Below, piece by piece: positions 55,037 through 64,000 of a DNA stretch of 64,000 bases (the first letter of the stretch is position 1; the number at the start of each line of letters is the position of its first letter). The notes beneath the pieces were generated by a model. It did no database searches. It had not been told where the DNA came from and worked only from the letters and a program-made list of their open reading frames with translations. The translations under genes were made by a program, and so were the position numbers. This DNA is from Agrobacterium vitis (GTDB lineage Bacteria > Pseudomonadota > Alphaproteobacteria > Rhizobiales > Rhizobiaceae), in NCBI RefSeq assembly GCF_037039395.1, contig NZ_CP146242.1, positions 2,987,001 to 3,051,000 of the forward strand, read 5' to 3'.

Positions 55037-56074
55037 ATGCAAAAAGCGGATGCGATCAGCGTCAATTTGTTTCGGGCGACGAAACCGGACTTTCCCTTCC
55101 AGGCCTTCCTGGAGAAAACGTCTGCACAGTTTCGCTTTTCGGTGGTGGACGATGCGCATTACAAGCCATGTGACGTGGCTGTGTTCTTCGGGTCCTTCGG
55201 CCTGACGTCAACGCCGGTCCATGCCTTTCGAACGGCGATTGCCACCCAGCACAAGGGGCCGCTGCTGACCGTCGAAACGGGCTTTTGGGGGCGTGAGACC
55301 ATCAAACGGTCATTTAACTGGTATCACACTCTTCTGGGGCATCGGCGCGCTTTCTACAAATTCAGACATAGTTTCTACCGGATTGCGCTCGATGGGTCGC
55401 TGCCGGGCGACGCCGATTTCTGCAATACCAAAAGCCCGGCGGATCGCTGGGAAAAACAGAGTGCGGCGCTGAATATCCGCTTGAAACCCTATCGCAGCGC
55501 TGGCGAACATGTGTTGATCATCGGGCAGATCCCCGGCGACGCCGCCATGCGGGGCATGGACGTCTGCCAGTGGCTGGGGGCAACGACGCGCAGCGTGCGC
55601 CGGCTAACCGACCGGCCGATTGTCGTGCGGCCGCATCCCGGCATGAAAAACGAGGATTTCGCAGCGCTTCAGGTCGAACTTGCGACTGTTTCCAACTTGC
55701 GGATCTCCGATCTCGGCTCGCTTTCCACTGTCGACGAGCTGGAGCGGGCGCATTGCACCATCTGCTATTCCTCGTCGTTTTCGCTGGATTCGTTGCTGGC
55801 CGGCGTGCCGGTCATCACCTTGTCGCGCTTCAACATTGCAGCGCCAATCTGCTCCAGGCGGCTCGAGGATGTGGCCGAGCCGCCTTTGCCTGATCGTGAG
55901 CAATTGTTTTACGATATCGCCTATGCCCATTGGACACCGGAGGAGATCCGCAGCGGTGAAGTCTGGGCGAGATTCGCTCCCATCCTTGCCAGGCGCTGTA
56001 TCGGGAGCAGCCGTCCGGTCCGCAGTCGCGCTGCCAATTCTCTGCTGCCGGGATTTCAGTTGCAAGGGCTGTAA
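55037..56074 (+). CDS. Putative GT-B-type glycan transferase of the LPS locus
   Basis: This protein of about 345 aa starts at the ATG at 55037, which has an AGGGGG site; ATG 54962 and GTG 54932 are also open. The C-terminal half has the GT-B-like elements PIVVRPHPGMK and CTICYSSSFSLDSLLAGVPVITLS, seen in capsule or teichoic acid-type transferases (KpsS/KpsC-like). The N-terminal region is less conserved. The acceptor is probably the LPS core or another surface polysaccharide. Confidence 0.65.
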   Translation: MQKADAISVNLFRATKPDFPFQAFLEKTSAQFRFSVVDDAHYKPCDVAVFFGSFGLTSTPVHAFRTAIATQHKGPLLTVETGFWGRETIKRSFNWYHTLLGHRRAFYKFRHSFYRIALDGSLPGDADFCNTKSPADRWEKQSAALNIRLKPYRSAGEHVLIIGQIPGDAAMRGMDVCQWLGATTRSVRRLTDRPIVVRPHPGMKNEDFAALQVELATVSNLRISDLGSLSTVDELERAHCTICYSSSFSLDSLLAGVPVITLSRFNIAAPICSRRLEDVAEPPLPDREQLFYDIAYAHWTPEEIRSGEVWARFAPILARRCIGSSRPVRSRAANSLLPGFQLQGL

Positions 56075-56204
56075 CCGTCTTCATTTCCTGTGGTCGCTTT
56101 ATGGGCTGGATCGGTTCCCCTCAAATCGGATAGAGGTAGGGGAGTTGAAGCAGGAAGCTGTGATGTCGTGAGGATTTCGCAGCTATTCCGTGACAGGATA
56201 ATCC

Positions 56205-56957
56205 ATGTTCGGGAAGAAAAACGGGCCACGCAAGAAAAGCCGGATCGAGCGGTTCTTTTCTCTCAACCAGCATCGCAAGCGCTGGGGCGCGGCGCGTCAC
56301 GCTGTCGCGGATCTGGATTACCAGACGCTCAAACATCAGATGGTCGAGGGTGACTCTGCGCAGCAGACGCGCGGCTCGGAAAAATCGCTTGATCTGCATC
56401 TGGAAAATCTGCGCCGGGAGTTTGCTGGCCAGCCGGAATTGCTCTGGCATCATGCCCGGCTGATCGTGCTGCTGCGCCGCGAATTCCAGGTGGAACAGAC
56501 ATTCGCGCAATTGCAGGCACTGTGGGAGGCGGAGGCTGAGTTCCTCTGCGAAAACCTCAATCTACGCTGGCTGGTTTCTGCCGCTGACAGTTTTGTCGAT
56601 CATCACCCGGATGCCGGGGAGCGGGCGCGCGCCATGCTGGTGTCGCTGCTGGTCAATACGGTGAAAATCTATGAGACCGAGCGGGTGTTGGCGACAGCTC
56701 CGGCACCGGCCGATGCGCAAAAACTGGAACGGCTGCAATCCGAGTTGATTCCGCTGTTTTCCGGCCTGTCCTGCTTTACCATTGGCACCGACGATACCCT
56801 GCGCAACATGCGCTGGCGGCTCGACGGGTTGATGGCGCAAGGCCCGGTCGGCCTGATACTGAAAACCGTCTTCGACCGGTTGCAGGTGGAAGATACCGCC
56901 TTTGCCCGCCTCAAGGCGCAGCATCACCGGGGGAGGACGGGCTGGTGGTCTGAGTGA
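56205..56957 (+). CDS. Hypothetical helical protein of the LPS locus
   Basis: This 250-aa cytoplasmic-looking protein is almost fully alpha-helical (LHLENLRREFAGQPELLWHHARLIVLLRR, FAQLQALWEAEAEFL) with a basic N-terminus (MFGKKNGPRKKSRIERFF). No domain is recognised. Its 3' end overlaps the end of the GT25 gene on the other strand by 47 bases. It may belong with the upstream glycan gene. Confidence 0.6.
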   Translation: MFGKKNGPRKKSRIERFFSLNQHRKRWGAARHAVADLDYQTLKHQMVEGDSAQQTRGSEKSLDLHLENLRREFAGQPELLWHHARLIVLLRREFQVEQTFAQLQALWEAEAEFLCENLNLRWLVSAADSFVDHHPDAGERARAMLVSLLVNTVKIYETERVLATAPAPADAQKLERLQSELIPLFSGLSCFTIGTDDTLRNMRWRLDGLMAQGPVGLILKTVFDRLQVEDTAFARLKAQHHRGRTGWWSE

Positions 56958-57738
56958 CGGCCAAGCTCTTCAGATAGTCGAAATCCTCGCGCCGGACCGG
57001 CACCTGCCGCCGCTGCGCGTCATGGCTATGACAAAGCTGACGCAGGCCCATTCGCAGCTGGGCCTTGATGCGCCGGAGCCGAAAGGCCAGCGCTGGGCGC
57101 TGCCTTTCTGATTGAGCGGGCGAAATCGATGACTGGGTCGCAATCGGCTCGGGCAGACCATAGGGGACGCAGCGGTCCAGTTGCACGACCAGCGCCGGAT
57201 CGGCCTGGAAGGAGGCAAGCTCATAGGCCGCGCAGATTACCGCATCGGCAATGGCGCCGTGGCGCGCACTGCGCTGAAGGAGTTTGGCGGCTCCGGTCGG
57301 CCAGAGAATATAGGCCGCAGCCCCCGAACGATCCTGGTAGAGCCTACGAAGCGGCAGGTCGGAGAGGCTTGTGCGGGCAACAAGTTTCTTGCGGCTGCGG
57401 GTTTCCAGCGTCACATGGTCGAGATCGCTGCGATGGCGCAGTGTTTCCAGAAGAGCAGGCACCTTGTCGGACAGCACCGCATCGTCTTCCAGCACCAGCA
57501 CGGGGGCCGTGCCTGCGGCAACGGTCTCCCAGATTTGGCGATGGCTAAGCAGGCAGGCCCGTTCCGCTGGCCGGATCGGTCTTTCCCAGCCGCTCCAATA
57601 GGCCTCGTCAAGATCGGGAAGATGATCGGCATCCAAGGCCGCTATGCGGGTGAAGGCTAGCCCAAGGGCATGCATTTGCGCTTGCTGGAAGGCCAGCCGC
57701 TCACGAGCGCGGTCGAGATTGATGATCAGCACCTGCAT
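56911..57738 (-). CDS. Glycosyltransferase family 25 protein
   Basis: The protein has 275 aa. The N-terminus MQVLIINLDRARERLAFQQAQM and the ERACLLSHRQIWETV-then-VLVLEDDAVL pattern (EDDA, the metal/donor motif) are typical of GT25 LPS galactosyltransferase-like enzymes. A basic C-terminal tail may bind membrane. It ends within the 3' end of the opposite gene. It follows lpsB by 10 bp and is presumably cotranscribed with it, extending the LPS core. Confidence 0.88.
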   Translation of the reverse strand: MQVLIINLDRARERLAFQQAQMHALGLAFTRIAALDADHLPDLDEAYWSGWERPIRPAERACLLSHRQIWETVAAGTAPVLVLEDDAVLSDKVPALLETLRHRSDLDHVTLETRSRKKLVARTSLSDLPLRRLYQDRSGAAAYILWPTGAAKLLQRSARHGAIADAVICAAYELASFQADPALVVQLDRCVPYGLPEPIATQSSISPAQSERQRPALAFRLRRIKAQLRMGLRQLCHSHDAQRRQVPVRREDFDYLKSLAVTQTTSPSSPGDAAP

Positions 57739-57748
57739 GGCGTCGGCT

Positions 57749-58849
57749 TTATGGTTGGGGCGCAGGCGGCGCGATCACCGGCCTGCCAAGCAATCGGCTA
57801 TAGACCGCCTCCAGCCCTGCCGCTTCTCTCGCCAACGCAAAGTTTTCCCGCACATGGGCAACGGCCGCCTTGCCATGCAGGCAGGCGCGACCGGGATCGG
57901 CCAGATAAGGCTCGATTGCGTCACGCAGCGGCGCATAGGAATCAGCGGCGACCACGGCGCCGGTTGCGCCTTCGGCAATCAGTTCCGCATAGGCCCCGGC
58001 ATCCGAGGCGACCACAACGGTTTCGGACGCCATGGCTTCCAGCGGCGTCAGGCCGAACCCTTCATTGCGCGAGGGCGCGACATAGAGCGTCAGCCGCCGA
58101 TACCATGGCTTGATATCCTCGACTTCGCCCAGAAAAACGATCCGCTCGGTCAGACCGGCGGCGGCAATCTGCGCCTTCAGTCCCTCGGCAAAACCCTTGT
58201 GTTCCGGGGTGACGCGGCCGGAGACCACGGCTGTCCAGTCGGGATAGCGTGGCAGAAGCTCAACCATCGCCTTGACGAACAGATCGGTGCCCTTCTGGTG
58301 GCGCACCCGACCGAAGCAGCCGATCAGATAATCGCCTGGCAGGTTTGTGGCTGCTATCCTGTCCTCGGCACCTTGAGGCGGGTGGAACAGTTCGGTGTCG
58401 ATACCGTGGCGGATGACGCTATGCGGCACCTGCAAAAACGAGCCGGAGCGGGCGCTGGTGGCAACCACGGCATCCATTTTCGAGATCAGCCAACGGGTAT
58501 AGCGGCTGTGATGACGCTGGGCCGCCGAGGTAAACAGCAGTTTCAGCGGCATGCGCAGAACATCGCGCAACACCACGCCCGCCAGCATTTCCAGATTGCG
58601 CCGGGCATGCCAGACGCGGTGGGAGGCACCGCGCGGCTTTTTCCACAAGGCTGGCATTTGTGCGAAAGACAGGGCTGGCATGGTGTCCGGCAGGCCGGGA
58701 CCAAGCGTGGCAATGGCCAGTCCGCGGCGACGCTGCTGCGGGATCAATTGCACCACGGTGGAGGTTACGCCCGAAAGCCGCCGCTTGAAATGAGGAGCCA
58801 CCACCAGGATTGAAGCAGGATCAAGCACGCACAGGGTACCTTTCGTCAT
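57749..58849 (-). CDS. lpsB: LPS core glycosyltransferase LpsB/LpcC (GT4)
   Basis: This 366-aa GT4 enzyme has VVAPHFKRRLSGVTSTVVQLIP and TRWLISKMDAVVATSARSGSFL, strongly like rhizobial LpsB/LpcC, the mannosyltransferase that adds the first core sugar after Kdo. The donor-site signature APSRNEGFGLTPLEAMASE and GRVRHQKGTDLFV are intact. A GTG one codon before the ATG at 58849 is also open; neither has a clear ribosome site. It lies next to greA, as in Sinorhizobium (greA-lpsB). Confidence 0.93.
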   Translation of the reverse strand: MTKGTLCVLDPASILVVAPHFKRRLSGVTSTVVQLIPQQRRRGLAIATLGPGLPDTMPALSFAQMPALWKKPRGASHRVWHARRNLEMLAGVVLRDVLRMPLKLLFTSAAQRHHSRYTRWLISKMDAVVATSARSGSFLQVPHSVIRHGIDTELFHPPQGAEDRIAATNLPGDYLIGCFGRVRHQKGTDLFVKAMVELLPRYPDWTAVVSGRVTPEHKGFAEGLKAQIAAAGLTERIVFLGEVEDIKPWYRRLTLYVAPSRNEGFGLTPLEAMASETVVVASDAGAYAELIAEGATGAVVAADSYAPLRDAIEPYLADPGRACLHGKAAVAHVRENFALAREAAGLEAVYSRLLGRPVIAPPAPQP

Positions 58850-58854
58850 CACGG

Positions 58855-58962
58855 CTACTGCATAATTCTTTAAACCGGAATCGGTTTGAAGAAAAAATTA
58901 TGCAGCAGATATAAATCGTTACAGCGAACCTTTGTGCGCCATATATGGCGCACGGCGCTGTA
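58855..58962. repeat. Two-hairpin RIME-like repeat, copy 4 (reversed)
   Basis: Hairpin 2 is CTGCATAATTCTTTAAACCG / CGGTTTGAAG...ATTATGCAG. Hairpin 1 has core GTGCGCCATATATGGCGCAC and ends GGCGCTGTA. It lies between greA and lpsB. Confidence 0.8.
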
Positions 58963-58984
58963 CAGTGCAGGTTACTGCTCACAG

Positions 58985-59016
58985 AAAAAAGACGCGCCTG
59001 CAAGGCGCGCCTTTTT
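58985..59016 (-). terminator. Rho-independent terminator of greA
   Basis: An 8-9 bp stem (ACGCGCCT / AGGCGCGC) has T runs on both sides and would work on either strand. It lies 20 bases past the greA stop. Confidence 0.9.
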
Positions 59017-59035
59017 CAACAGCAGAGGCTGGCGA

Positions 59036-59512
59036 TCAACCCCAGTTGACCGCGATAATTTCGTAAGCCTTGGAGCCGCCGGGCGCAACGACTTCGATAC
59101 TGTCGCCGGCTTCCTTGCCAATCATGGCGCGGGCAATCGGCGAGGAAATCGAGATACGGCCAGCCTTCACATCGGCTTCCTGATCACCGACGATCTGGTA
59201 GACCTTTTCCTCGTCGGTATCCTCATCCACCAGCTTGACGGTGGCGCCGAACTTGATTTTCGAGCCGGACATTTTCGACAGATCGATGACTTCCGCGCGC
59301 GCAGTCAGATCTTCGAGTTCGGAGACCCGGCCTTCATTATGGCTCTGGGCTTCCTTGGCGGCATGATATTCGGCATTTTCCGAAAGGTCGCCATGGGCGC
59401 GCGCTTCGGCAATGGCCTCAATGATCCGAGGACGTTCTTCTTGCTGACGCCAGCGCAGTTCCTCCTGAAGCTTGGAGAATCCGTTCTGCGTCATCGGTAC
59501 CTTATCAACCAT
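59036..59512 (-). CDS. greA: Transcription elongation factor GreA
   Basis: The 158-aa length is standard, starting at the ATG at 59512 with a GGAAGAGG site. The N-terminal coiled coil ([38 protein letters not shown]) carries the acidic tip (DLSENAEY). The C-terminal FKBP-like domain ends [12 protein letters not shown]. It rescues backtracked RNA polymerase. Confidence 0.97.
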   Translation of the reverse strand: MVDKVPMTQNGFSKLQEELRWRQQEERPRIIEAIAEARAHGDLSENAEYHAAKEAQSHNEGRVSELEDLTARAEVIDLSKMSGSKIKFGATVKLVDEDTDEEKVYQIVGDQEADVKAGRISISSPIARAMIGKEAGDSIEVVAPGGSKAYEIIAVNWG

Positions 59513-59706
59513 GTCCTCTTCCTTCACCTTTCATGCCCGCATGGCGTGGCCATGAAAATAAAACAGGTTCCGAAGCAAAGCCACGGAACCAGCCACATAT
59601 CCAACTCGTGACATTATAGCAGACTGTAACAGTCAATTTCCAGAGATTTCGAATGGACGTATTTTCAATCTGCCCATCCGGCACGACCATCCAGCCGCAA
59701 ACCATA

Positions 59707-59817
59707 TCACCGCGCTGATATAAGGTTCCAGATGTCGTTAACAAGGGCAATGGCGACAAGCCACATCGCAATCGAAATCGCGAAGACCAGAAGCAGGTAT
59801 TTCATCCTTGGGGTCAT
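59707..59817 (-). CDS. Possible small membrane protein, 36 aa
   Basis: The frame MTPRMKYLLLVFAISIAMW...ISAR is a single hydrophobic helix with a basic start and AGAG four bases before the ATG. It lies in the gap between DUF2235 and greA. Such small proteins are plausible but unproven. Confidence 0.3.
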   Translation of the reverse strand: MTPRMKYLLLVFAISIAMWLVAIALVNDIWNLISAR

Positions 59818-59983
59818 TATCTCTGCCGTTTGTCGCCGGTTCTTGCTGGCGAGTCTAACCGATGATTCGGGTCCGGTGCGGATTAACCTTCGGTCAAGGA
59901 TAGGATTTTGTAAACGGCGAGGCGAAGTGTGTCCCGCTTTGTACCATGCGGTCATCCGTTTATCGATGGGGTGGCCGAAGCGA

Positions 59984-61228
59984 TCACCATGGTTCGATTT
60001 TATAGTCGCCGTCCGGCGGTATATTGGGCGGTCGGTAGGGGCCTGCCATTGGATGGCCATTCAGCCGGTCGATGACGGATTGATGGATGAGACTGCCCGC
60101 CTCGATATAGCGAGGGTCGCAGAGCGGCAGATACCAGCCTTTGGGCGGCCGGTGACGCCAGGAGGAAAACGGCACGCGTCGTGGAACGATCTCCAGCGGC
60201 AGCCAGCCCCATGTCATGGAATCATGGAGCGGGGCCAGCGGATCAAGCTTCACGCGGTCATTGTCGTTGCGTTCGCCATAGACGATGTCACGCACCCTGT
60301 CTTCATCGTAATCCAGGCCGAACGGCCTGCTTTCGGCGATCATCCAGGCCAGCGGAATCTTGGCCGTGGCGCTTTGGGCTTCGCTATAGCCGCCGCCGAC
60401 ATCGCCATGCGAGCCGGCAAACCAGACCTGCTTGAAATTCTGCGGCTTGATCTTCTGCGGGTCCTGTGGCTTGAACGGGCCGCCCCAGAACTCCTGATCG
60501 GCCTTCCAGTAGACCGGCCGGAACATCGTGCGCCGCTCATCGATCGCCAGCGCCTGACGGACCGTGGCCACGCTGGGATTGCGGGTCGTGAAAGGGAAGG
60601 TCTGGAAGGTGAGACCTCTCTGCGTCTGATTGATCACCGTCGATACGGTGTCGAACAGGCCAAGAAAGGCAATCGCTGGACGGCAGCCGCGCAACGTGCG
60701 CTCATAAAGACGCATGGCGGCAAAGGCGGATGGCGGGGAATGGCTGAGGACGTCAGCCGTTTCGCTATGCTGCTCCCCTTCCGGAATGGTTTTATAAGTC
60801 CGGTAGGCGTAGTCCACCAGGTTGAGAAAATTCGGTGCGATGATGCCGAGACTATTGATGAAACCGGCCAGAACCCTGGCGCTATAGGCGCCGCGGCTGA
60901 AACCGAGGATATAGATCCTGTCGTCCTCGCCAATCTTATTGCCATCATCGCCGCGCGGTGCGGCCCGGTAGTTTTCAACGAGAAACCGGTAGGCGCGCTT
61001 GACGTTGCGGTCGAGCCCCCAGCCTGTCGCCAAGCCCCAGACTTCCGCGGATTTGCGCGCAAATCGTAGCCAGTCGTCTTCTGCGCCGAAGGTGCCGACG
61101 CCCGGTTCATAATAGACCAATTGTTCGTCGCTGCGGGTCAGGCAGCCAAGCAGCCTGACCATATTGGTCCGGCTGGCTGAAATCTCGTTCGACGTGCCGT
61201 CAAATAGAATGACGATGTTTTTGCCCAC
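59984..61228 (-). CDS. DUF2235 alpha/beta hydrolase-like protein
   Basis: The protein has 414 aa. The N-terminus MGKNIVILFDGTSNE is typical, with the nucleophile elbow GFSRGA (YILGFSRGAYSARVL) at about residues 107-121. DUF2235 proteins include type VI phospholipase effectors of the Tle1 type, but lone members are common in rhizobia. No vgrG or immunity-like gene is next to it. It has no signal peptide. Confidence 0.85.
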   Translation of the reverse strand: MGKNIVILFDGTSNEISASRTNMVRLLGCLTRSDEQLVYYEPGVGTFGAEDDWLRFARKSAEVWGLATGWGLDRNVKRAYRFLVENYRAAPRGDDGNKIGEDDRIYILGFSRGAYSARVLAGFINSLGIIAPNFLNLVDYAYRTYKTIPEGEQHSETADVLSHSPPSAFAAMRLYERTLRGCRPAIAFLGLFDTVSTVINQTQRGLTFQTFPFTTRNPSVATVRQALAIDERRTMFRPVYWKADQEFWGGPFKPQDPQKIKPQNFKQVWFAGSHGDVGGGYSEAQSATAKIPLAWMIAESRPFGLDYDEDRVRDIVYGERNDNDRVKLDPLAPLHDSMTWGWLPLEIVPRRVPFSSWRHRPPKGWYLPLCDPRYIEAGSLIHQSVIDRLNGHPMAGPYRPPNIPPDGDYKIEPW

Positions 61229-61295
61229 GCTGCCCCCTCGCCAGATCGAGGGTTTTTCATAGCATCATCAGGGTGGTGCGGCATCCCTGGCTTTT

Positions 61296-61324
61296 GAAGG
61301 GTCAGGCGAAAAGCCTCACCCTTC
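61296..61324. other. Hairpin between carB and the DUF2235 gene
   Basis: An inverted repeat GAAGGGT-AGGC / GCCT-ACCCTTC with one mismatch and a GAAAA loop lies 38 bases after the carB stop. It has no T-run, so it could be a weak terminator or mRNA-stabilising structure. Confidence 0.45.
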
Positions 61325-61361
61325 GACCGCAGACGGTCAGCAGCGATTATTGGGCGGGCTA

Positions 61362-64000
<2,639 letters not shown>

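Noticed and set aside
57644..58813. 389-codon frame opposite lpsB
   Set aside because: Shadow of a clear GT4 gene.
59732..61069. 445-codon open frame opposite the DUF2235 gene
   Set aside because: The minus frame has the full DUF2235 layout with GFSRGA; the plus frame is only a high-GC shadow.

Overview
The window looks like a stretch of chromosome from a Rhizobiaceae alphaproteobacterium (Agrobacterium/Allorhizobium/Rhizobium group). This rests on gene order rather than any database search. The order carB-greA-lpsB-(LPS genes)-lrp-trxB-lsrB/vtlR, then a tandem pair of AbcR-type small RNAs, then an ArsR gene is the arrangement known in Sinorhizobium and Agrobacterium. The lgt / NDUFAF7-like methyltransferase / pgeF / M24 operon, the rplY, pth and ychF genes, and abundant RIME-like palindromic repeats fit the same group. 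Most genes are GC-rich. A few islands (about 22.9-24.6 kb, 32.9-34.5 kb, 49.4-49.9 kb and the 54.5-55.0 kb intergenic region) look clearly more AT-rich.

Layout: 0-2.4 kb holds the bc1 complex (end of petA, petB, petC) with a terminator. 2.4-8.6 kb holds apt, an NTase-HEPN fusion, an AraC regulator with a LysE exporter, a glutathione peroxidase with two MaoC hydratases, and a large exported protein. 8.7-15.8 kb holds ychF, clpS, a GNAT gene, pth and rplY, with a solute-binding protein and a GGDEF-EAL protein between pth and rplY. 16-20.6 kb holds an aldehyde dehydrogenase module (GAF-Fis regulator, operator-like palindrome, dehydrogenase, DUF779). 20.6-24.6 kb holds prs and a small accessory island with an immunity-like protein and a gene interrupted by TAG. 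24.7-30 kb holds a lipoprotein and the lgt operon, whose M24 gene is frameshifted. 30.3-34.3 kb holds ubiK, ybjN, proC, a CsaA-like gene and an AT-rich decarboxylase of the PsiD type. 34.5-37.2 kb holds EnvZ/OmpR/MarR. 37.9-45.7 kb holds an MBL hydrolase, a cold-shock gene, an EamA transporter, aatA, opgC, a Ca2+/H+ antiporter and DUF2188. 45.7-49.3 kb holds LysR/oxidoreductase and ArsR/ene-reductase pairs, the latter with a frameshifted enzyme. 49.4-51.8 kb holds the two AbcR RNAs, vtlR/lsrB and trxB. 52-59 kb is an LPS-core region bounded by lrp and lpsB-greA, and its interior genes look non-canonical. 59-64 kb holds greA, a DUF2235 protein and carB (cut by the window end).

The most notable points are: the tandem sRNA pair with clear hairpins, terminators and a promoter; a 22-bp-spaced direct repeat upstream of it, with a similar TGCTTTTTT repeat in the LPS locus; two single-base frameshifts that share an AGCTTGG context; the PsiD-type decarboxylase; the rebuilt LPS core locus with a sulfotransferase; a family of two-hairpin repeats, one copy of which encodes the C-terminus of a gene; and an AcoR-like regulator that lacks its AAA+ domain. 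No IS element, tRNA, rRNA or CRISPR array was seen.
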